DNA of 64,000 nt from the NCBI GenBank assembly GCA_050008575.1, contig JBEKMJ010000009.1, positions 1 through 64,000 on the forward strand, written 5' to 3'. The stretch's first letter is position 1. Each line of letters starts with the position of its first letter. Under the pieces are notes generated by a model. It saw only the letters and a list, made by a program, of their open reading frames with translations, had not been told where the DNA came from and did not search any database. Below, piece by piece: positions 1-7,413 of this stretch. The DNA comes from Bog-159 sp050008575. Its GTDB lineage: Bacteria > Acidobacteriota > Terriglobia > Bryobacterales > Bryobacteraceae. The position numbers and the translations under genes were made by a program.

Positions 1-1
1 G

Positions 2-616
2 TTGGTGTTCGACGATCGGATCTCGCCGGCGGCGCATGCAGACGTGCTGCGCCTCACACCTTTGCTGCGATCGGTGCGCGGCGTGACGAACGTGCATCCG
101 GCGTACGCTTCGATTCTGATCGACTTCGACCCGCGCGCGATCCGCCACGCGGGCGTGCAGCGCGCGGCGGCGGAGTTGTTCGCGCAAACGGCCGGCGCGA
201 CGTTGCCCGAGCCGCGCACGGTGGAGATTCCCGTGGCTTACGGCGGCGAGGACGGCCCGGATCTGGAAGAGGTGGCGGCGTTGACGGGACACACGGCGGA
301 AGAAGTCGTGGCGATACATGCCGGCGCCGAGTATCTGGTCTATTTTCTGGGCTTCTCGCCGGGATTTCCGTATCTGGGCGGGCTGCCGGAATCGATCGCC
401 GCGCCGCGCCTGGAAACGCCGCGGAGGCGCGTGGCGGCAGGTAGCGTGGCCATCGGTGGGCGGCAGACGGGCGTCTATCCGATGGCTTCGCCGGGCGGAT
501 GGCGCATCATCGGGCGCACGGCGCTGCGGCTATTCGATGTAGCCGCAGATCCGCCGGTCCTGCTGCGGATGGGCGATCATGTAAGGTTCGTGCCGATGCA
601 GAAAGGCTCCATCTGA
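2..616 (+). CDS. pxpB: 5-oxoprolinase subunit PxpB (KipI family), 5' end cut by window edge
   Basis: PxpB works with PxpA and PxpC in the cytoplasm to hydrolyse 5-oxo-L-proline to glutamate at the cost of ATP; the family is also called KipI or allophanate hydrolase subunit 1. The visible 204 residues carry the family motifs GFSPGFPYLGGL (about residues 117-128), GSVAIGGRQTGVYP (147-160) and SPGGWRIIGRT. The reading frame is open to the first base of the window, and the usual N-terminal segment is missing, so the gene starts upstream. It ends in a CTGA overlap with the next gene. PxpA is not in the window and could lie upstream. Confidence 0.92.
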   Translation: MVFDDRISPAAHADVLRLTPLLRSVRGVTNVHPAYASILIDFDPRAIRHAGVQRAAAELFAQTAGATLPEPRTVEIPVAYGGEDGPDLEEVAALTGHTAEEVVAIHAGAEYLVYFLGFSPGFPYLGGLPESIAAPRLETPRRRVAAGSVAIGGRQTGVYPMASPGGWRIIGRTALRLFDVAADPPVLLRMGDHVRFVPMQKGSI

Positions 617-1488
617 ACCACATTCGCGCGATCTCGCCGGGTCTGTTAACCACCGTCCAGGATCTGGGACGGCCGGGCTACGCGCATCTGGGGATCTCGG
701 CTTCCGGAGCGGCGGATGCGCTATCGTTACGCGCCGGAAATCTGCTGGTGGGGAACGCGGAAGGCGCGGCCGCGCTGGAGATGACGCTGGCGGGCGGCAC
801 ATTTGAGTTCGAGTCCGGGGCGATGGTCGCGTTGACCGGCGCGGATTTCGAAGCCGGCATTCCGATGTGGACCGCCGTCTGGGTGAAGCCCGGCGAGCAG
901 GTGCGTTGCGGCCATGCGCGGTCCGGCGCGCGATGCTATTTGTGCGTGAATGGCGGGATTGAGGCGCCGCTGGTGTTGGGCAGCGCTTCGACGCATTTAT
1001 TGACCGGCTTGGGCGGATTCGAAGGGCGGGCTTTGAGGCGGGGCGATGTGTTGGCGGTGGGGAAGGGGCAGCGCACGACTACCGCGGGCTGGCGGCGCAT
1101 GGCGCCGCCCCACTCACGCGCCATACGGGTGACCTCTCCCGCAAGTGCCGACCCTCTATGCAACACAGCCTGGGAAGTGCAGGCAGATTCGGACCGCATG
1201 GGGCTCCGGCTGCGCGGGCAGGCGCTCGACGGCCACACGGGCCACATGCTGACCGAAGGCGTGCCGCTGGGCGCGGTGCAAGTGCCGCCCGACGGCCAGC
1301 CCATCATCTTGTTTGTGGAGCATCAGACCACGGGCGGCTACCCCAAAATCGCCAATGTAATTTCGGCCGATTTTCACGCGGTCGGGCAACTGCGCCCCCG
1401 CGACCAGGTACGTTTCGAGCAGGTCTCCATCGATGCGGCGCTCACGCTTCTCGAAGCGCAGGAGGAGTGGCTCCATTCCCTGGTATAG
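613..1488 (+). CDS. pxpC: 5-oxoprolinase subunit PxpC (biotin-dependent carboxyltransferase family), CTG start
   Basis: PxpC is the second partner of the ATP-dependent 5-oxoprolinase. The protein opens with the family hallmark ISPGLLTTVQDLGRPG and contains SGAADALSLRAGNLLVGN, GGI near residue 117 and HQTTGGYPKIANV near residue 237. No ATG, GTG or TTG sits near the conserved N-terminus in this frame. The best start is the CTG at 613, which overlaps the pxpB stop as CTGA and follows an AGAAAGG site six bases upstream, so translational coupling is likely. The next upstream ATG (499) lies deep inside pxpB. A hairpin repeat (1091-1113) is read through in frame as residues WRRMAPPHSR, in a loop where the family varies. 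Confidence 0.88.
   Translation: MNHIRAISPGLLTTVQDLGRPGYAHLGISASGAADALSLRAGNLLVGNAEGAAALEMTLAGGTFEFESGAMVALTGADFEAGIPMWTAVWVKPGEQVRCGHARSGARCYLCVNGGIEAPLVLGSASTHLLTGLGGFEGRALRRGDVLAVGKGQRTTTAGWRRMAPPHSRAIRVTSPASADPLCNTAWEVQADSDRMGLRLRGQALDGHTGHMLTEGVPLGAVQVPPDGQPIILFVEHQTTGGYPKIANVISADFHAVGQLRPRDQVRFEQVSIDAALTLLEAQEEWLHSLV
1091..1113. repeat. Hairpin cassette inside pxpC
   Basis: Eight-base arms GGCGGCGC / GCGCCGCC flank an ATG loop and are followed by CCAC. The last 20 bases are identical to 38587-38606, which lies between genes. It keeps the pxpC frame open. It is one member of the dispersed hairpin family described in the findings. Confidence 0.6.
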
Positions 1489-2686
1489 CGCCATCACCCG
1501 CGCGCAATGGAAGACGCTGGCAGCCGTGCAATCCGCCTGGATGCTGGACGCCATGGACGTCATGCTGTATGCGTTCGCGCTGACGGCCATTCGCGATGAA
1601 TTCCACTTGAGCTCCGGGGCGGCCGGCGCGATGGCCTCGGCTACGCTGCTGGCGTCCGCATTCGGCGGCGTGTTGTTTGGCGTGCTGGCGGACCGCCTCG
1701 GCCGGGCGCGCGCGCTGGTCTACGCCATCGTGATTTACGCGGGCTTCACGGGGCTGACGGCCACCGCAACCGGCGTGGCGGAGATGCTGGTCTGGCGCAC
1801 GCTGGTGGGCCTGGGGATGGGCGGCGTGTGGTCGGCAGGCTCGGTGCTGGTGGCGGAATCCTGGCCGGCGGAGCATCGCGGCAAGGCCGCCGGATTCATG
1901 CAATCCGGTTGGGCGCTGGGCTATATCCTGGCCGCGCTGCTGGCGGCCGCGGTGATGCCGCATTGGGGATGGCGGCCGTTGTTCGTGGCGGGAGCCGCGC
2001 CGGCGCTGGTGGCCGCGTGGGGGCTGACGCGCGTGGCAGAGCCGCGTCGCGACGCGGCGACACGGCGACGCGGCGACGCGGCGAGCCCATGGGTGCGCGC
2101 TACGTTTAGGCGCATGGCCCTGGCGACGAGCGTCACGAGCTGCGTGCTATTCGCCTACTGGGGACTGTTCACCTGGATGCCGAGTTACCTTTCGACTCCG
2201 GTGGCGCGCGGCGGCGCAGGCATGAGCGTGGTGCAGTCGAGCGGCTGGATCGTGCCCATGCAGATCGGGGCGTTTCTGGGATACACGATGTTCGGCTTCC
2301 TGGCGGACCGCTTCGGCCGGCGGCCCGTATTTCTGGCGTTCGTGCTGGCCGCCGCGGTGCTGGTTCCGATTTACGGCCAGTGGGGACGGCATCGGACGGC
2401 GCTGATGCTTTTGGGCCCGCTGATCGGGTTTTTCGGACACGGCTACTTCAGCGTTTTCGGGGCCATGCTGGCGGAGTTGTTTCCCGCCGCGATCCGTGCC
2501 ACGGCGCAGGGTCTATGCTACAACGTGGGACGCGCCGCCAGTGCGCTCGCGCCGTTCACGATCGGCGCCCTGGCGGACCGTTTCGGCATCGGCAGCGCGC
2601 TGGCGTTCACGTCGGTGTTTTTTGCGACGGGCGGCGCGTTGATCTTCCTGCTGCCGGAAACAAAGGGCGAAGAACTAAGGTCCTGA
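1433..2686 (+). CDS. MFS transporter, sugar/organic-acid symporter type
   Basis: A 12-segment major facilitator with the loop 2-3 motif GVLADRLGRARAL and its second-half copy GFLADRFGRRPVF, ending in LPETKG as in the sugar and aromatic-acid symporter branches. It overlaps the end of pxpC and probably brings in the substrate of the oxoprolinase or a related acid; that link is inference from position. The ATG at 1433 gives 417 residues with an Arg/Ser-rich extra N-terminus. A strong AGGAGGAG site at 1460-1467 is instead placed for an ATT codon at 1475, from which the protein would begin PWYSAITRAQWKTL, closer to where homologues start. The start is therefore uncertain. Confidence 0.85.
   Translation: MRRSRFSKRRRSGSIPWYSAITRAQWKTLAAVQSAWMLDAMDVMLYAFALTAIRDEFHLSSGAAGAMASATLLASAFGGVLFGVLADRLGRARALVYAIVIYAGFTGLTATATGVAEMLVWRTLVGLGMGGVWSAGSVLVAESWPAEHRGKAAGFMQSGWALGYILAALLAAAVMPHWGWRPLFVAGAAPALVAAWGLTRVAEPRRDAATRRRGDAASPWVRATFRRMALATSVTSCVLFAYWGLFTWMPSYLSTPVARGGAGMSVVQSSGWIVPMQIGAFLGYTMFGFLADRFGRRPVFLAFVLAAAVLVPIYGQWGRHRTALMLLGPLIGFFGHGYFSVFGAMLAELFPAAIRATAQGLCYNVGRAASALAPFTIGALADRFGIGSALAFTSVFFATGGALIFLLPETKGEELRS
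2047..2085 (+). repeat. GCGACGCGG-type short tandem repeat within the MFS gene
   Basis: Imperfect 8-9 base units (GCGACGCG, GCGACACG, GCGACGCG, GCGACGCG) follow each other in the segment coding for the loop between the two six-helix halves, giving an Arg/Asp/Ala-rich stretch. The frame is kept. It is most simply explained by slippage expansion. Confidence 0.55.
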
Positions 2687-2694
2687 GATTGTGT

Positions 2695-2700
2695 TAGAGT
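2695..2700 (+). promoter_or_regulatory. Candidate -10 element (TAGAGT), leaderless spacing
   Basis: TAGAGT ends exactly 7 bases before the ATG at 2708, which would put the transcription start on the start codon. No Shine-Dalgarno site precedes this ATG. The same spacing recurs at five other genes in the window. Confidence 0.4.
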
Positions 2701-2707
2701 CTCTAGC

Positions 2708-3235
2708 ATGAGAATCCTACCCATAGCTTTGTTGGCCACGCTGTTCGCGACCTCGTTCGCAGCCACGGGCGCATTCGCCCAAAAAGTCTCTGTGGAATTC
2801 GACCCGGCCGCGCCTTTCCCCAAGTACCGTACTTTCGCTATCCGCGACGGACAGTTCACCAGCCGGAATCCCAGAGTGAGTGGCGAACTGGTGAAGAAGC
2901 GCATCGAGGCCGACATCGCGGCCGACTTGACCGCCAGACACCTGGTCCCGGTGGCCGATCCTGCGCCAGCCGACCTGATTGTGACGTACACGTTCGGGGC
3001 GGCCCGCGGCGTGCGGCCGGAGGCTTATCCCGTGGGATGGCGCGGCTGGGGCACGGTGGTGGTGAGGGAGCCTTTTGCCGAGGGCACGCTGGTGATCGAT
3101 CTGCGCGACCCCGCTACGCACTCACTGGTTTGGCGCGCGCGCGCCGAAGTGGAAAAAAGCGATGCCCTGAAAGTGGAGGGCAAGATCGACGATATGGTTA
3201 AGAAATCGTTGAAGAAGTATCCGCCCAAGCCGTAG
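2708..3235 (+). CDS. DUF4136 domain-containing exported protein
   Basis: A 175-residue protein with a signal peptide (residues 1-24, ending AFAQ), then a DUF4136 domain: an N-terminal strand with FDPAAPFPKYRTFAI, a central ADLIVTYTFG segment and a C-terminal GTLVIDLRDPATHSLVWRA segment. DUF4136 proteins are periplasmic or lipid-anchored and have no established activity. This one has no lipobox cysteine. It stands alone between the transporter and a hydrolase gene. The start has no Shine-Dalgarno site. Confidence 0.85.
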   Translation: MRILPIALLATLFATSFAATGAFAQKVSVEFDPAAPFPKYRTFAIRDGQFTSRNPRVSGELVKKRIEADIAADLTARHLVPVADPAPADLIVTYTFGAARGVRPEAYPVGWRGWGTVVVREPFAEGTLVIDLRDPATHSLVWRARAEVEKSDALKVEGKIDDMVKKSLKKYPPKP

Positions 3236-3298
3236 CCGTAGCCGCGGACCGGATCGGACCGGGCGCCGGGGGCTGCACGCAAAGCGCGGCCGGCGCGC

Positions 3299-3304
3299 TA
3301 CAAT
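3299..3304 (+). promoter_or_regulatory. Candidate -10 element (TACAAT), leaderless spacing
   Basis: TACAAT ends 7 bases before the ATG at 3312 and there is no Shine-Dalgarno site between them. No convincing -35 hexamer is visible. Confidence 0.4.
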
Positions 3305-3311
3305 CACCCAC

Positions 3312-4166
3312 ATGCGGCTACTGACTTTCCAACGCGACGCGCACCCCGAGCCCGGCGTTCTCTTGGGCGAAGATATCGTCAGCCTGCGCGGCGCGGGATT
3401 CCACGACCTCTTATCCGTGGTGGCCGGCGGCGCCGACGCCCTCGACCGCGTGCAGCGCTGGCTGTACGATCCGCCCTGGGGCGAAGTCTCAAAAGCCGCG
3501 GACGTGAAGCTGCGCGCGCCGCTGCTACGCCCGCCCAAGATCGTTTGCGTAGGCCTGAACTATCGCGCCCACGCCCTCGAAACCAAAATGGAGATCCCAC
3601 AGGTGCCGACCATCTTCGCCAAGTTTCCCACGGCGGCAATCGGTTGCGGCGAGGCCATCGTGCTGCCCAAGAATTCCACCAAGCCCGATTACGAGGCGGA
3701 GTTGGCATTCGTCATCGGCAAGCACGGCCGCCACATTCCGGCGGAGCACTGGCGCGACTACGTGTTCGGTTACATGAATTTCAACGACGTCAGCGCGCGC
3801 GATTTCCAGATGCAAACGTCGCAGTGGACGATCGGCAAGACCTTCGACACCTTCGCGCCCATGGGACCGGTGATCGTCACCGCCGACGAAGTCTCCGACC
3901 CGCATGCGCTGGACATCAGCACCACCATCAATGGGGAAGTGCTGCAGCACAGCAACACCAACGACCTGATCTTCAAGATTCCAGAGCTGATCGCGCACCT
4001 GTCGAGCGTCTTCACGCTGGAGGCGGGCGACGTGATTGCCACCGGCACGCCCTCGGGCGTGGGTTTCGCGCGCCATCCGCCGCGATGGCTGATGGCCGGC
4101 GACGAAGTGGTGATCCGCGTGGAGGGCTTGGGAGATCTGCGCAATCCGGTTGTTGCGGAGGAGTGA
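3312..4166 (+). CDS. Fumarylacetoacetate hydrolase (FAH) family protein
   Basis: This 284-residue protein belongs to the FAH superfamily, metal-dependent hydrolases or decarboxylases of small keto and enol acids. The C-terminal catalytic domain starts at PPKIVCVGLNYRAHALE (about residue 75). The metal-binding acidic residues are in PDYEAELAFVIG, and FGYMNFNDVSARDFQ, IGKTFDTFAPMGP and GDVIATGTPSGVG are all typical. Length and motifs match the YcgM / ureidoglycolate lyase-like branch; the substrate cannot be told from sequence. The stop lies 4 bases before the next ATG, so it may be cotranscribed with the TPR/TonB gene. Confidence 0.9.
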   Translation: MRLLTFQRDAHPEPGVLLGEDIVSLRGAGFHDLLSVVAGGADALDRVQRWLYDPPWGEVSKAADVKLRAPLLRPPKIVCVGLNYRAHALETKMEIPQVPTIFAKFPTAAIGCGEAIVLPKNSTKPDYEAELAFVIGKHGRHIPAEHWRDYVFGYMNFNDVSARDFQMQTSQWTIGKTFDTFAPMGPVIVTADEVSDPHALDISTTINGEVLQHSNTNDLIFKIPELIAHLSSVFTLEAGDVIATGTPSGVGFARHPPRWLMAGDEVVIRVEGLGDLRNPVVAEE

Positions 4167-4170
4167 GTCA

Positions 4171-5811
4171 ATGCGGCTCGCGCGATTGGTGGCCGTTCTG
4201 GCGCTCCTACCTGGCGTGCTGCCCGCGCAGGACCAGCGCGCCGCCCGCGCCGGCCACCAGGCCCTCTTCGCCGGCGCATACACCACGGCGGTCTATTTCC
4301 TCAAACAGGCTGTGGAGGCTGAGCCGAGGCACCTGTCGGCCTGGAAAGACCTGTGCGGCGCATACCTGGCGCTCGACCAGGTCGAGGCCGCCATTGATGC
4401 CTGTCACAGGCAGATCGATGTGTACCCGGATGGCCCGGAGGTCTACCGCATCCTCAGCCAGGCTCTTTGGCGAAAGGGCAAACGCGACGAAGCCATCTCC
4501 GCCCTTCGCCGCCAGATCGAAATAGATCCTGAGGATTGGTCCGCGCACGCCGGTCTTGGACATTTGTATTGCGAACTCGAAAAATACGCGGAAGCCGTGC
4601 CTGAACTAGAGACCGCCGTCGCGATGAAACCAAACAACGCCCTCGGCCAAGAGGATCTGGGCGGCGCATACCTGGCGCTGGGCGAGATTGACAAGGGTTT
4701 GGCGATGCTGAACAAATTGGCACAGGATCAGCCCACGGCCACCACCTTGAATAGCGTGGCGTACAGGCTGGCATCGCATCGCGTGCGGCTGGACCTGGCC
4801 CAAAGGTATGCGGCAACCGCTCTAACCAGTACCGAAACCGCATTGGCCGCGGGCGCGGAAGCGCCGCCCACATTAGGCGCACTCCGCCAAGTATCCATGC
4901 TCAGCCACTGCTGGGACACCCTGGGATGGGTTCATTTCCAGCAGGGTAACCTGGACGAGGCGGAAAGGTTCATCGCCGCGGCTTGGTCAGCAAACCCCGA
5001 CGGTCCGATTGGCGACCACTTGGGTCGGATCTACGAACGCCGCGGCCAAAAGCACGAGGCGCTCCGCGCGTATGCGAGGGCCTTGGCTGGACCGGGAGCC
5101 TTACCGCAAACCAGGCGTAGGCTGGAGGCGCTCGTGGGCGCTGGAGAGGCCGCTCCGGAAGTCGATCGACTCGTCGCGGCCGTTCCCGCCGGCAAGCTCC
5201 TCGCCGAGACGGCCTCGGCCGACTTCTACCTGGTGCAGGCGCGGAAGCCGGCGGTGGCGGAGGCGCAGTTTATCCGCGGCGACGATAGGCTGCGGCCGTT
5301 CTTCAAAGTTGTGCAAGAGGTAACTCCGGCGGCTATCTTGCCGGGCGCGACGCCTACCAGGTTGGTCCGGCGAGTCACTCTCACCTGTCCGGGCGAAGGA
5401 CGCGACAGTTCGATCGAGTTACTACCCGCTTCCGCGGCAGTCTTGGCAGAGTTGAATGCGATACCTCCCGATACCCACCTCGCGAGCGAACAAACCCCTG
5501 GGGCACCGGCCGTCTATCACATCGGTGGTGACGGCGTGACGAACCCTGTCGCCATTTATATGCCGGAACCCCAGTATTCAAAAGAGGCGCTGAAGAAGAG
5601 GATTCAAGGTACAGTAACTCTCCACATTGTGGTAGACCGTGCCGGCAACCCGCGTAATTTCAAAGTGATCCAGGGTCTGGGGTATGGCCTTGATGAGAAG
5701 GCTATCGAAGCGGTCAGCCAATGGAAGTTCCGTCCCGGCATGAAGGACGGGCAGACGGTTAACGTCGCCGCTACGATCAACGTGAGCTTCCGCCTGCAGA
5801 ACGACCATTAG
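4171..5811 (+). CDS. TPR repeat protein with C-terminal TonB domain
   Basis: A 546-residue exported protein. Residues 1-19 form a signal peptide ending LPAQ. Roughly residues 20-330 are tetratricopeptide repeats (for example SAHAGLGHLYCELEKYAEAVP and NALGQEDLGGAYLALGEIDKG). The last 85 residues form a TonB C-terminal domain (PEPQYSKEALKKRIQGTV, GLGYGLDEKAIEAVSQWKF). Domains of this kind in Acidobacteriota often lack the N-terminal anchor of classical TonB, so a role in energising outer-membrane receptors is inference. The ATG at 4171 was chosen because it follows GGAGGAG and starts the signal peptide. It converges on the selenoprotein candidate with a 35-base overlap. Confidence 0.85.
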   Translation: MRLARLVAVLALLPGVLPAQDQRAARAGHQALFAGAYTTAVYFLKQAVEAEPRHLSAWKDLCGAYLALDQVEAAIDACHRQIDVYPDGPEVYRILSQALWRKGKRDEAISALRRQIEIDPEDWSAHAGLGHLYCELEKYAEAVPELETAVAMKPNNALGQEDLGGAYLALGEIDKGLAMLNKLAQDQPTATTLNSVAYRLASHRVRLDLAQRYAATALTSTETALAAGAEAPPTLGALRQVSMLSHCWDTLGWVHFQQGNLDEAERFIAAAWSANPDGPIGDHLGRIYERRGQKHEALRAYARALAGPGALPQTRRRLEALVGAGEAAPEVDRLVAAVPAGKLLAETASADFYLVQARKPAVAEAQFIRGDDRLRPFFKVVQEVTPAAILPGATPTRLVRRVTLTCPGEGRDSSIELLPASAAVLAELNAIPPDTHLASEQTPGAPAVYHIGGDGVTNPVAIYMPEPQYSKEALKKRIQGTVTLHIVVDRAGNPRNFKVIQGLGYGLDEKAIEAVSQWKFRPGMKDGQTVNVAATINVSFRLQNDH

Positions 5812-6568
5812 CCGCCAACTGCCGCCGGAAATCGTCGACGACCCGCACCACCGGCGCGCCCGAAAACTGCGGAGGAGGAAACACATCGCCCCAGCGCAGA
5901 CCGGCGGGAAAGATGGCCACGTAATCCCATACCACGCGGCCGCGCCGGATGGCCTGCGACAGCGCGCGGCGCGGATCCCAGAACTGTGTCACACGCGCGT
6001 CCGGAATGCGTCCCACGGCGCCCGCGCCCGGCGCATGCCAATCGGTGAACAGCACCGGCTCCCAGACCACGAACACGCGCGCATTGGGATCGTGTACGTC
6101 GCGCAGCACCGACTCGACCGCGGAGGCCCCCCGCAGACACGTTCCTCAAGTGGGAGAGAGCAACACCACCACGCGCGTGCGGTCGGCCGCTGCGTTGAAA
6201 GATTGCCGGAAGGTATTCAATTGGAGATCGGCGACCGCCGGTTGGCCCGGGGGCGCGCTGGCGGGCACGTAGCCGAATAGCATCGCGGCGACCAGGCCGG
6301 TGGAGCACAGCAGCACGGTGACGTTCAGCGCGCGCCGGCGGCGATCGCATTTGCGCGAGCGGAACGCCTGCACGAATCCGACGATCAGCATCAAGACTGA
6401 GAAGGCGATCAGGTAAGGTTGCAGTGATAAGAGCACGCCGGCCGCGCCGGCAAACGTGGCCGCCAATAGGAACGGTCCCAGTGGCAGGCAGCAACTGAGC
6501 GCCGCCAGCGCGCTCACCACCGCCGCGAATGACGAGGCCAGCGAGCCGCTTGTGGGGCGGCCAATCAT
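5777..6568 (-). CDS. MerT-like membrane protein fused to thioredoxin-like domain; in-frame TGA read as selenocysteine
   Basis: Read through a single in-frame TGA (6148-6146), the product is 263 residues. Residues 12-102 hold three membrane segments of MerT type, including the vicinal cysteine pair ALSCCLPLGP (C26, C27). After a linker comes a thioredoxin-like start, RVVVLLSPT-U-GTCLRGA, with Sec at 141 and Cys at 144, so TGA stands exactly where a CxxC first cysteine belongs. The frame stays open for 122 codons after the TGA and encodes VFVVWEPVLFTDWHAP and RVTQFWDPRRALSQAI, which looks conserved. A hairpin fitting bacterial SECIS rules follows the TGA (6136-6118). The start overlaps the manA stop as ATGA. 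Sec in Hg-transporter-like and Trx-like proteins is known in other bacteria; this exact fusion is inferred. The alternative is a nonsense-mutated gene. Confidence 0.75.
6118..6148 (-). promoter_or_regulatory. Candidate bacterial SECIS hairpin with UGA
   Basis: After UGA (6148-6146) come nine bases, then a six-pair stem CUGCGG / CCGCGG (one G-U pair) closed by the loop GGGGCCU. The apical loop begins 16 bases after UGA and starts with G, matching the minimal rules for SelB-dependent recoding. The stem lies inside coding sequence. Confidence 0.6.
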
Positions 6569-7413
6569 GGCCGCAGCCGCCTTTCAGGCGGCTCTGACGC
6601 GATGGAATCATCAGGCACCACCACACGCAACAGGCGTGCGCCATTCCGCGTACGGATGCCGAACGCATGCGCTTGCGCCGGCACTACCCAAACCTGGCCC
6701 GGCGCGAAATCCTCATCGCCGAACTGCCCGTTGCCTTCCAGACAAATCAGCAACTCGGGGCGTGCCGCGGCCGTCCATTCCAACTCGCCATCGACCGCAA
6801 TCGACTCCGTCCGGAAGTAGGGACACTCCACCAGCAAGCGCCGTCCACGGCCCAGATCTTCGGGCACGCTGGCCCCCGGATGGCAGCCCAAATCCGCCAC
6901 CGCCAGCGCGGCATCTAAGTGCAGTTCGCGCGGACGGCCGTAGTCATAAAGCCGGTAAGTCACATCGCTGAACTGCTGGATTTCGCATAGCGCCAAGCCC
7001 GCCCCGATGGCGTGTACCGTTCCTGCCGGCACGAAGAATGTGCCGCCGGGCTTGGCCGCCACCCAGTGCAGCAGCCCTTCGATCTCGCCCGAAAGCGCCG
7101 CCGCGCGGGCTTCATCGCGCTCCAGGGGCCGCTGGAATCCCAGAGCCACGCACGCGTCCGGGGCGGCCCGCAGCACATGCCACATCTCCGTCTTGCCGGG
7201 AACCGTTTTGTCCGGACCGGCGGTATCCCCCGGATGCACCTGCACCGAGAGCTTCTGGGAAGTGAAGAGGAACTTCACCAACAGGCGCGGCTCCTCGGGC
7301 GCGACGAACCAGACTTCGCCGGTGTTGCCCGCGCCACGCGGATACCAAGGCTCCGTCTCCGGAGTGCCCCAGACCTTGTCGAGCGCTTTGCCGTCGAGCC
7401 GCCGCAGTTTCAC
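6565..7413 (-). CDS. manA: Mannose-6-phosphate isomerase, class I
   Basis: Type I phosphomannose isomerase interconverts mannose 6-phosphate and fructose 6-phosphate with a zinc ion. The 282-residue protein has the zinc ligands in LSVQVHPGD (Q and H), KTEMWHVL (E) and FVPAGTVHAIG (H), with a short C-terminal cupin. The length matches the short bacterial form. It starts with GTG overlapping the aminotransferase stop (GTGA) and ends in ATGA overlap with the selenoprotein candidate, so the three form one operon. The last residues (ERRLRP) are encoded by a hairpin repeat at 6575-6593. The C-terminus of the ancestral gene may therefore have been altered. Confidence 0.92.
   Translation of the reverse strand: MKLRRLDGKALDKVWGTPETEPWYPRGAGNTGEVWFVAPEEPRLLVKFLFTSQKLSVQVHPGDTAGPDKTVPGKTEMWHVLRAAPDACVALGFQRPLERDEARAAALSGEIEGLLHWVAAKPGGTFFVPAGTVHAIGAGLALCEIQQFSDVTYRLYDYGRPRELHLDAALAVADLGCHPGASVPEDLGRGRRLLVECPYFRTESIAVDGELEWTAAARPELLICLEGNGQFGDEDFAPGQVWVVPAQAHAFGIRTRNGARLLRVVVPDDSIASEPPERRLRP
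6575..6593. repeat. Hairpin cassette at the 3' end of manA
   Basis: The arms AGCCGCCT / AGGCGGCT surround a TTC loop. The same 8+3+8 layout recurs at 14613, 22483 and 26551. Confidence 0.65.
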
